64,000 bases of DNA from Flavilitoribacter nigricans DSM 23189 = NBRC 102662 (GTDB taxonomy: Bacteria > Bacteroidota > Bacteroidia > Chitinophagales > Saprospiraceae): positions 186,001 through 250,000 of the forward strand of contig NZ_PDUD01000022.1 in the NCBI RefSeq assembly GCF_002646595.1, read 5' to 3'. The position numbers and the translations under genes were made by a program. Below the pieces are notes generated by a model that was not told where the DNA came from, did not search any database, and was given only the letters and a program-made list of their open reading frames with translations. Within the stretch, counting starts at the first letter, position 1; each line of letters starts with the position of its first letter. Positions 27,467-34,925 of this stretch are shown piece after piece.

Positions 27467-27766
27467 CTACTTACGGAAGTTCAGAGGATCTTCCCCCCGA
27501 TCCAGATGCTGCCGGTCACGCACCAACTGTTGTGCGTATTCCGTTTTCAGGTCAGCGGAAGTAAATAACCGGCCCCGAAGCAGGTCGGCGGGAGAAACGA
27601 CCACGTAGACGAATGCTCCCGGTACCAGGCTTTTTCCCGCTACTACCATTTTGGCCGGGATGCTGGTGATAATATTATTCCCATTTAATGTATCCTGAAC
27701 CAGATAAAGACCCGGGCCTTTAACTTCGGTGACGGTCCCTTTTCGGAGGGTGAAGACTCTTTTCAT
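27467..27766 (-). CDS. Small IF-1-like OB-fold protein
   Basis: This 99-aa protein was recognised by its similarity in pattern to translation initiation factor IF-1: KGTVTEV near the start, a central IPAKM (residues 36-40), then LVPGAFVYVVVSP and DLLRGRLF, which mirror the GTV, GKM, GD-V-V and P-DL-KGRI elements of IF-1. It differs from the true infA in sequence, in lacking the usual N-terminal block and in carrying a charged tail of about 30 residues (70-99). It is probably an RNA- or DNA-binding OB-fold paralogue rather than the essential IF-1. It stands alone, with GC-rich non-coding DNA downstream. Confidence 0.7.
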   Translation of the reverse strand: MKRVFTLRKGTVTEVKGPGLYLVQDTLNGNNIITSIPAKMVVAGKSLVPGAFVYVVVSPADLLRGRLFTSADLKTEYAQQLVRDRQHLDRGEDPLNFRK

Positions 27767-28195
27767 ACTTATCGGCTATTTGCGAGCAATCATCTTGAAT
27801 CAGTCCGCATGATCATCAGTGCGGGAAGATGGCTGTGTCGTTCAACGGCTTACTATTCAAAGCATTTATTCTCTGCCTGGTTTTACCAATATGCTATGGC
27901 AGAATTGCGAAGGTAAGATGCGTTTTTTCCGGCGGGAGCGGATAGCGAGTACAATACTTCCGGAACTTTTTCACTCTTGCAACAGTTTATCAATTGTTAT
28001 TAATTGGCCACCAAGAAGCCGGACATGATGTGGATGCCCTTTTTTTAGTCATCGGACAAATGCTCTAAGTTCAATTTTTGCCAGAGCATTCCTCGAATAA
28101 GATTAGCTGCATACCATGGAAAAACCGCCGGGCAACACTTATAAAATTTACCAAAACTGAAAACAACCTCCATCCATATTGACCTGAAAGCAGTA
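27767..28195. other. Intergenic region between the IF-1-like gene and a small plus-strand ORF
   Basis: No gene supported. It must carry the promoter of the minus-strand IF-1-like gene. No strong hairpin, repeat or promoter box was recognised. The frame of the following small ORF is open back to a stop codon at 28142-28144 without an ATG. Confidence 0.3.
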
Positions 28196-28378
28196 GTGAC
28201 CGAAAAGGTCAACTGCCAACTGGTGTACCGGACCGAACTGGGCAAGGTAGTCACCAAGCAGGGGATCATCCGGGATGTTTTCACCCAGCAGCAGCCTCCG
28301 CTGGAAATTGCCGTTTTTGAGAACGGCCTGCCTATTCCTACCCAAAATATCCTGCACATCCGTCGAATGGAGGGTTGA
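28196..28378 (+). CDS. Possible small protein of 60 aa with GTG start
   Basis: The frame reads VNCQLVYRTELGKVVTKQG, then a second segment IAVFENGLPIPTQNILHIRR, which looks like real protein with alternating strands (possible Sm-like or SH3-type barrel). There is no ATG; the frame opens after a stop at 28142-28144, so GTG at 28196 or a rarer upstream codon must start it. The opposite strand also has an 84-aa frame (28148-28402), but its composition is less protein-like. No function is proposed. Confidence 0.4.
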   Translation: MTEKVNCQLVYRTELGKVVTKQGIIRDVFTQQQPPLEIAVFENGLPIPTQNILHIRRMEG

Positions 28379-28690
28379 TCCCTCTGTAATATCCATATTC
28401 ATACTACTCTACCAAATGAGAAAGACTGGGAAACCAGAAGATCGGGTGACGGGGAAAGAGCATTGCTTTTCTCCCTTGCTCAGAGTATCCTGGTCACCTG
28501 CTCGACCCATTTTGAAAAAATGTACAGTATACAGTAGTATGATCTATATTATCTGTATATCGTGATCCGTTCTGATCCCCGAACGTAAGCTAACTTATGG
28601 ATCAGCGGTCGGACACATCCATCAATTACCAAATATTTCTCTTTATATTCGCGGCATTCGTTGCATAAGCGACTCTAATGTTATACTTAC
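28379..28690. other. Intergenic region upstream of metG
   Basis: No gene seen. An AT-rich segment near 28515-28560 contains repeated TACAGTA/TGTATA words. An inverted repeat CTGATCC (28572-28578) / GGATCAG (28599-28605) lies 90 bp before metG and could be a leader structure. Confidence 0.35.
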
Positions 28691-30811
28691 ATGGATCAAC
28701 CAAAAAGATATCTGATTACTTCTGCACTTCCCTACGCCAACGGGGAGCTGCATTTAGGCCATCTCGCCGGTGCTTATTTGCCGGCTGATATATACGTACG
28801 TTACCTCCGTCTCCTGGGCAAAGATGTAGTTTGGGTCTGCGGTTCGGACGAACACGGAGCGGCCATCACCATGAGGGCCAAGAAAGAAGGCATCAGCCCC
28901 AAAGAGATCATCGACAAATACCACGAACTCAATAAGGCTACCTTTAAAAAACTGGGTATTTCCTTCGACTATTACCACCGGACGAGCGCCCAGCTGCACC
29001 ACGAGACCAGTCAGGATTTTTTCCTGCGCCTACACGAAAAGGGCGATGAGTTCGAAGTGCGCACTACCAAGCAATACTACGATGCGGATTTTGATCAGTT
29101 CCTGGCCGATCGATACATTAAGGGTACCTGTCCCCGGTGTGGGCACGAAGAAGCTTACGGCGACCAGTGTGAAAACTGTGGTTCCGACCTCTCCCCGATC
29201 GAACTGATCGATCCGGTATCGACGCTAAGCGGCAAAAAGCCGGAACTGCGGGAAACCCAGCACTGGTATTTCAAACTCGATGAGCACGAAGCCTGGCTGC
29301 GGGAATGGATCGCCACCGGAAAACTGGACGGCGAACAGCACCACAATCCGGATAACTGGAAAAAACACGTGATCGGTCAGTGCCTGAGCTGGCTGGATAA
29401 CGGTCTGCAGCCCCGGTCCATCACCCGGGATCTCGACTGGGGGATCTCCGTTCCGCTGGAAGGTGCGGAGGGCAAGGTACTGTACGTCTGGTTCGATGCA
29501 CCGATCGGCTATATTTCCTCCACCAAACAGTGGGCGCTGGAGAACGGCACCGACTGGGAGCAATACTGGCGGGACGAAGACACGGCCCTGATCCACTTCA
29601 TCGGTAAGGACAATATCGTATTTCACTGCATCATCTTCCCGGCTCTGCTGCGGGCTTACGGCGGTTATGTTCTGCCGCAGAATGTACCGGCCAATCAGTT
29701 CCTGAATTTTGAAGGCCAGAAGTTTTCCAAATCCAAAGGCTGGGGGATTGAACAACACGCCTATCTGGATGAATTTGCGGATTTCCCCAATAAGGAAGAT
29801 GCCCTGCGCTACGCCCTGTTGCGGAACCTACCCGAAAACCGGGACAGCGATTTCAAATGGGACGAATACGTGGATTACCACGATAAGGAACTGGCCGATA
29901 AGCTCGGCAATTTCCTGAACCGGGTGATCGTGCTGACCAACAAATACTTCGACGGGCAGGTACCGGAGGTACAGCCCGGTGTCAGCGACGCTATCCAGGG
30001 AGCCATCGAGCTGACGGATAAGCTGACCGCCGAAATAGAAGCATTTAGTTTCAAACAGGCCGGACTCTATCTGATCGAACTGGCTTCTTACGGCAACACT
30101 TACCTGCAGGACGTTTCGCCCTGGAAGATCTGGAAAACCGAACCGGACAGTCCGCTCATCAAGGAATGCATTTATGTGAGCTTACAGATTGCTACCCTGA
30201 TCAGTGCGCTCTGTGAGCCATTTATTCCGTTTACCTCTCCGCGGGTACGCAAGCAATTGAACCTGCCTCCGCTGGAAAATGGGGACCTGACGGAAGTGCT
30301 CCGCAAATTGAAAGCGGGCGAATCCCTGCTGCCCGCCAACCACCGGGTCGGGGAGCCGGAAGTACTGTTTCCGAAGATCCACGATCGTAAGGATACCAGT
30401 CGGCTGGAGATCATCAACCGGCAGAAAGAGAAACTGGAAGCTATCCTGGCGGCAGAGCGCGGCCCGGAACGCGAACCTATGAAACCGGAGATCCAGTTCG
30501 ATGATTTTGTAAAACTGGACCTGCGCACCGGCACCATCACCGCCGCCGAAAAAGTACCCAAGGCGGATAAGCTGCTTAAATTATCCGTCGATCTGGCCTC
30601 CGAGCAGCGGACGGTAGTATCGGGAATTGCCGAACACTATAAAGCAGAAGAGATTGTCGGCAAACAGGTCGTACTGGTGGCAAACCTGGCCCCCCGAAAA
30701 TTGCGGGGCATCCTCAGCCAGGGTATGATCCTGATGGCCGAAAATGCAGACGGTAAACTGGTATTTGTCAGTCCGGAAGACGGATTCGGCAACGGTTGGA
30801 CCGTTCGATGA
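28691..30811 (+). CDS. metG: Methionine-tRNA ligase
   Basis: The 706-aa cytoplasmic enzyme charges tRNA-Met with methionine using ATP. The class I signature HLGH is at residues 21-24 and the second signature KFSKS near 343. A zinc-knuckle region has CPRCGHEEAYGDQCENCG with four cysteines, as in the MetRS type that needs zinc. The anticodon-binding helical domain covers about 390-540, and the C-terminal 110 residues form a tRNA-binding OB domain (FVKLDLRTGTITAAEKVPKA, then NLAPRKLRGILSQGMIL) that also dimerises the enzyme. Length is normal for a two-domain MetG. It is transcribed alone. Confidence 0.97.
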   Translation: MDQPKRYLITSALPYANGELHLGHLAGAYLPADIYVRYLRLLGKDVVWVCGSDEHGAAITMRAKKEGISPKEIIDKYHELNKATFKKLGISFDYYHRTSAQLHHETSQDFFLRLHEKGDEFEVRTTKQYYDADFDQFLADRYIKGTCPRCGHEEAYGDQCENCGSDLSPIELIDPVSTLSGKKPELRETQHWYFKLDEHEAWLREWIATGKLDGEQHHNPDNWKKHVIGQCLSWLDNGLQPRSITRDLDWGISVPLEGAEGKVLYVWFDAPIGYISSTKQWALENGTDWEQYWRDEDTALIHFIGKDNIVFHCIIFPALLRAYGGYVLPQNVPANQFLNFEGQKFSKSKGWGIEQHAYLDEFADFPNKEDALRYALLRNLPENRDSDFKWDEYVDYHDKELADKLGNFLNRVIVLTNKYFDGQVPEVQPGVSDAIQGAIELTDKLTAEIEAFSFKQAGLYLIELASYGNTYLQDVSPWKIWKTEPDSPLIKECIYVSLQIATLISALCEPFIPFTSPRVRKQLNLPPLENGDLTEVLRKLKAGESLLPANHRVGEPEVLFPKIHDRKDTSRLEIINRQKEKLEAILAAERGPEREPMKPEIQFDDFVKLDLRTGTITAAEKVPKADKLLKLSVDLASEQRTVVSGIAEHYKAEEIVGKQVVLVANLAPRKLRGILSQGMILMAENADGKLVFVSPEDGFGNGWTVR

Positions 30812-30831
30812 TATATCCATATAATATTGAT

Positions 30832-30876
30832 CGGTGAGCTGTTTTAGCGACGGTAGTTTTGCTTAACAGTTCACCG
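30832..30876 (+). terminator. Possible terminator after metG
   Basis: CGGTGAGCTGTT (30832-30843) pairs with AACAGTTCACCG (30865-30876) with one mismatch, 21 bp after the metG stop codon. There is no T-run directly after it, so this may be a processing or attenuating hairpin. Confidence 0.45.
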
Positions 30877-31071
30877 TTCCATCATGGCCTATCTTTTTAA
30901 TCTCGTGTTGACGCTATTCTGATCGAGCCTTTCCAATTTCTTTAGCAGATACAAAAATTTCAGGCGGAGCTGAGAGGTATCGGCCGCAATTATTCATTCT
31001 CCCCTTATGTCTTCGTTTAACGCCGCTTTAACTTCTACTACGCACCTCCCGTGTTATTCTTACGTTAATCA

Positions 31072-32484
31072 ATGTGTAAAGCCCGCTTGCCCGCTAAAAA
31101 GCACGTAGCTTTACGAATAACTATGAAAAGTACCCTGCCTAAAAAAGTAATTGTGCGACCCAGGGCCAAAGGTACTCCACCACCCGTCATGAAAAAGATC
31201 GGCTGGAGCAGTGCGGCGGCCATTGTGGTAGCAAACATGATCGGAACTGGTGCCTTCACCAGCCTCGGTCTGCAATTGCAGTCGCTACAGAATACCTGGG
31301 CGGTACTTTCTCTTTGGGTCTTCGGCGGCTTGATCTCCCTTTTCGGTGCTTTCAGTTACGCGGAACTGGGTACCCGCTTCCCTCGTTCGGGCGGCGAATA
31401 TCATTTCCTTTCCAAGCTTTATCACCCTTTTATCGGTTATTTGTCGGGCTGGGTTTCCCTTACCGTCGGATTTGCTGCATCGGTGGCGCTTTCCGCCATG
31501 GCGATGGGAGCTTATCTGGTTGCCTATATTCCGCTTTCCGGGAAGATCATCGCGGCGCTCGCTATCCTCTCGGTATCCATTGTGCATTCTTACAGTATCC
31601 GGCAGAGTAGCCGGGTCCAGAATTTTTTGACGATCGTTAAGATCGGGCTGGTCCTGCTGTTTATCGTCAGTGCTTTCGTTATGGAGCCGGATCAAAACGC
31701 GATCGACTGGTCTGGCGGCTGGCAAGATGAATTATTCTCACCCAGCTACGCCGTAGCGCTTGTATACGTGATGTACGCCTTTTCCGGCTGGAATGCGGCG
31801 GCCTACATTGTGGATGAGATCAAATCTCCGCGCCTGAATCTACCCAAAGCGCTCATTGGAGGCACACTGCTGGTGAGTGTTTTATTCGTACTGCTGCAGT
31901 GGGCATTTTTGCGGCAGGCCAGCGTAACACAGTTGCAAAACAATGTGGAAGTTGGGCAGATCGTTGCCCATCTGATGTACGGCACTCAGGGCGGGCAGTT
32001 GGTAAGCGGGCTGATCGCCTTATTACTCATCGCGGGTATCAGCGCCATGACCTGGGTAGGTCCGCGGGTAACGCGTACCATGGCGAGCGATTACAGCGTC
32101 TGGCAGTCTTTTGCCCGGGACAACCAATATGGTATCCCGGTGCGGGCCACCTGGCTCCAGACCCTGATCAGTCTCTTTATGGTATTGACCAGTTCTTTCG
32201 AGCAGGTATTGATCTACAGCGGTTTTGTCCTCCAGCTCTTCACTACCTTGACCGTTGCGGGCGTTTTTATCGGTCGCCGGCAAAACAATAGCAAACAGTA
32301 TTATAGAAGTCCGGGCTATCCCTGGATACAGATCATCTATCTGGCTTTCAGTATCTGGATGCTGATCTATCTGATGATCGACCAGCCGTACGAAAGCCTG
32401 ATGGGATTGAGCAACCTGGTCATCGGGGCGATCTCCTACTGGTGGAGTATCAAAAGAAGTCATATCGATCCGGGACAGGCCTGA
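31072..32484 (+). CDS. APC family amino acid permease
   Basis: A membrane transporter of up to 470 aa with about 12 helices. The start is uncertain: ATG codons at 31072, 31123 and 31189 all keep the frame, and the first 39 residues are basic and unlike the family. The core begins KIGWSSAAAIVVANMIGTGAF, the conserved first broken helix of APC transporters with its GTGAF substrate loop, followed by FGAFSYAELGTRFPRSGGEY, another family mark. It probably imports or exchanges amino acids, or exports them, with protons; the substrate is not predictable. No metabolic partner gene is adjacent. Confidence 0.9.
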   Translation: MCKARLPAKKHVALRITMKSTLPKKVIVRPRAKGTPPPVMKKIGWSSAAAIVVANMIGTGAFTSLGLQLQSLQNTWAVLSLWVFGGLISLFGAFSYAELGTRFPRSGGEYHFLSKLYHPFIGYLSGWVSLTVGFAASVALSAMAMGAYLVAYIPLSGKIIAALAILSVSIVHSYSIRQSSRVQNFLTIVKIGLVLLFIVSAFVMEPDQNAIDWSGGWQDELFSPSYAVALVYVMYAFSGWNAAAYIVDEIKSPRLNLPKALIGGTLLVSVLFVLLQWAFLRQASVTQLQNNVEVGQIVAHLMYGTQGGQLVSGLIALLLIAGISAMTWVGPRVTRTMASDYSVWQSFARDNQYGIPVRATWLQTLISLFMVLTSSFEQVLIYSGFVLQLFTTLTVAGVFIGRRQNNSKQYYRSPGYPWIQIIYLAFSIWMLIYLMIDQPYESLMGLSNLVIGAISYWWSIKRSHIDPGQA

Positions 32485-32859
32485 CCATCGACCCATTTGA
32501 AAAATAATAAGTAGAAGTGGTTGGCTAAGGGCGGCAAAGGCGATGGTCTGGGAGCGAAATAATTAGCCGCTTTGGTGGGTCGCACAAAAAGAAACGGCGA
32601 GTAACCTTCGTTACTCGCCGCCTTCATAAGCTTCTTAGTCAGGTGATTAAAAAGTGCCACATTGAATTCCTGATCCAAATGTAAGACATCTGATGGTTCT
32701 ATACCATTCAATGCTGTGAACGGAGTGCTTTGTGCATTGAATGACAAGATTGATGCAGCAAAGTATTTCACTCGATGGGGCGGAAATGGTAATTTTACTA
32801 TAAATTTATAGTTTACCTCAAGTTGCAAGACAAGCGAGGGGGTTTCTGAAAGACAAAAT
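32485..32859. other. Non-coding gap upstream of the LytS-type kinase gene
   Basis: No gene supported on the plus strand. A minus-strand frame (32460-32828) runs through the terminator hairpin at 32584-32620 and overlaps the permease stop, so it is unlikely to be a protein. The minus-strand terminator with no gene upstream of it suggests a short minus-strand transcript from 32621-32850 or a remnant. Confidence 0.4.
32584..32620 (-). terminator. Intrinsic terminator, minus strand, without an obvious gene
   Basis: CGGCGAGTAAC (32595-32605) and GTTACTCGCCG (32610-32620) form a perfect 11-bp stem with a 4-nt loop. On the minus strand the stem is followed by a T-rich tract (TTTCTTTTTG). The plus side has no such tract, so it ends a minus-strand transcript. 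Confidence 0.7.
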
Positions 32860-34014
32860 ATGCAGGGTCAAGTAAAAAAAACGGGCGGGTCGGATCTGAA
32901 ACTGATCCTGGTGCTGACGGCGGTCTTTACGCTCAGCCAGGTCACTACTTTTTTCCGGATCTACGCGCAACACCAAATGGACGGCGTGCCGCTGGATTGG
33001 GGCGGTGCCATTTGGGATCGTTTTTTGGCCTGGATCATCGGATTTATTTTTCTGGTAGCCATCGTGATCACCACGCGGCGCTATTTACTGGAGAAAAAAT
33101 CCTGGCCACTGACCATCGGCATTCACCTTTTTATCGCGGCGGTAGTTTCCTTTATCTGGTACGTCACCCTGATCTCGATCTCAAAATTATTCGGACCGAC
33201 CAACGGTGAGGCCTTTGCCAATTTCGATCTCCTGTACTGGTTCTTTATGAATTTTGATAAGCTGTTCCTGCTTTATCTCTGTACAGCCATTATCACCTAC
33301 GCCTATTACTACGTGCAGCGCGACCGGGACAATCGTATCAACCGCTCCAAAATGGAAAACCAGTTGCTGGAAGCCCGGCTGAAAATGCTGCAATCCCAGT
33401 TGCACCCGCACTTTCTGTTCAATACCCTCAACAGCATCACCTCCCTGATGGATGTCGATATCCATAAAGCCAAGATCATGACGGTGGATCTGGCCGATCT
33501 GCTCCGTCATGTACTCGCTCACAAGGACGTTCAGTTGATCAACCTCGACGATGAACTGGCCATACTGTCCAAATACGTGGATATCGAAAAGACCCGTTTC
33601 TCGGATGATCTGGAGATCAACTGGCACTTGGAGGGCGATTTCAAGCGGGTACAGATCCCGAGCATGTTGTTGCAGCCCCTGGTAGAGAATTCCATTAAGC
33701 ACGGATTTTCCCGTCAGCACCCCAGCCTTCGAATCGACATTCGTCTGAAACGCCTGAAAGACCGCCTCCAGGTGATCATCGAAGATAACGGACAGGGCAT
33801 ACCCCAGCAGGAAGCCGGAACGATCTTTGAAACTGGTACCGGCATTCAGAATACCCAGCAACGCCTGGAATCCATTTACGGTGATCAACAGGTATTTTCG
33901 GTCACCAACAAACCGGAAGGCGGGGTGATGAACCTTATTGAGATCCCACTGGCCCTGAGTGTGCAGTCGCCGCTGACGGAAGTGTCGAGATCCCGGGAGG
34001 TCCTGACCAGTTGA
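32860..34014 (+). CDS. LytS-type sensor histidine kinase
   Basis: A 384-aa inner-membrane kinase. About four helices fill residues 15-155, without a recognised extracellular sensor domain. A short coiled coil leads to the His_kinase domain with the phospho-acceptor motif LHPHFLFNTLNS, and an HATPase domain follows (PLVENSIKHGF as the N box, EDNGQGIP as the G1 box, GTGIQNTQQRL). This class phosphorylates LytTR response regulators; one is encoded 57 bp downstream. The signal may be a membrane state or small hydrophobic molecule. The pair lies directly upstream of the CHAT protease gene on the same strand. Confidence 0.94.
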   Translation: MQGQVKKTGGSDLKLILVLTAVFTLSQVTTFFRIYAQHQMDGVPLDWGGAIWDRFLAWIIGFIFLVAIVITTRRYLLEKKSWPLTIGIHLFIAAVVSFIWYVTLISISKLFGPTNGEAFANFDLLYWFFMNFDKLFLLYLCTAIITYAYYYVQRDRDNRINRSKMENQLLEARLKMLQSQLHPHFLFNTLNSITSLMDVDIHKAKIMTVDLADLLRHVLAHKDVQLINLDDELAILSKYVDIEKTRFSDDLEINWHLEGDFKRVQIPSMLLQPLVENSIKHGFSRQHPSLRIDIRLKRLKDRLQVIIEDNGQGIPQQEAGTIFETGTGIQNTQQRLESIYGDQQVFSVTNKPEGGVMNLIEIPLALSVQSPLTEVSRSREVLTS

Positions 34015-34071
34015 ACCCCGTTCTATTTCCCCGTATCTATCATTCATAAATCATTTTTTACGCAATAACCA

Positions 34072-34854
34072 ATGGTTCGCACCCTGATTATCGACGATGA
34101 AGCGCTGGCCCGCCGCCGGATCCGGCACCTGCTGGAACAGCGTTTGGACGTGCACATTCTGGGCGAATGCAAAAACGGACAGGAAGCGATTAGCGCCATT
34201 GAAACCGAAGAGCCGGACCTGATCTTTCTCGATATCCAAATGAAGGATATGACCGGATTTGAGGTACTGGAAAGTATCAATGCCGATATTTTCCCCCTGG
34301 TCATATTCGTAACGGCCTACGACCAGTACGCTATCAAAGCCTTTGACATCTTTGCCTTTGACTACCTGCTGAAACCCTTTAAGGAAGAGCGCTTTGCTCT
34401 CTCCGTCGATAAAGCGGTAGCTAATCTGCAGAAGAGATCCGTTTCCGATCTCGCCCATTCGGATCAGATCAAATCCCTGCTTACCTACCTGAGCGATCAG
34501 CAATCACCGGCCACTTCACCGGCCTTTTCCAATACCATTCCCATCAAGGGATCCGGGAAGATCTCTTTTGTCGAGATCATGGATATCGTCCATATCGAAG
34601 CTTCCGGCTATTATATCGAGATCCATACCGCCGATAAGAAATACCTGCTTCGGGAATCCCTTGCCAATATGTCCGACCGGCTGGACGACCAGTTCTTCCT
34701 GCGCATCCACCGGTCTACGATCGTTAATTTGCAGTACCTGGAAGAGATCCAGAATAAGAGCGCCAGCGAAGTGGAAGTCGTTCTGAAAACAGGCCGGACT
34801 TTTCGGGTGAGCAAATCGTATAAGGATGTTTTGTTTGAGCGGTTGGGGATTTGA
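34072..34854 (+). CDS. LytTR family response regulator
   Basis: The 260-aa DNA-binding regulator has an N-terminal receiver domain with the acidic pocket IIDDE, phospho-acceptor Asp54 in LIFLDIQM, and the conserved TAYDQYAIKAFDIFAFDYLLKPF segment split over residues 84-106. A linker leads to a LytTR domain (about 150-258, with IVHIEASGYYIEIHT, LADMS-like loop NMSDRLDDQFFLRIHRS and FRVSKSYKDVL), which binds pairs of short direct repeats. The upstream kinase is its likely partner. The CHAT protease gene begins 35-71 bp downstream, so it may be co-transcribed or be a target. Confidence 0.95.
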   Translation: MVRTLIIDDEALARRRIRHLLEQRLDVHILGECKNGQEAISAIETEEPDLIFLDIQMKDMTGFEVLESINADIFPLVIFVTAYDQYAIKAFDIFAFDYLLKPFKEERFALSVDKAVANLQKRSVSDLAHSDQIKSLLTYLSDQQSPATSPAFSNTIPIKGSGKISFVEIMDIVHIEASGYYIEIHTADKKYLLRESLANMSDRLDDQFFLRIHRSTIVNLQYLEEIQNKSASEVEVVLKTGRTFRVSKSYKDVLFERLGI

Positions 34855-34925
34855 GAGGTTTTAGCTGAGGTGACTACTCATTTGGAGCTTTGAAGTACAT
34901 TGACTATTCCGCTAAACCCTTTACA

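Noticed and set aside
32460-32828. 122-aa minus-strand frame
   Set aside because: It runs through a strong terminator hairpin and into the end of the permease gene, and its tail is proline-rich and unlike a folded protein.
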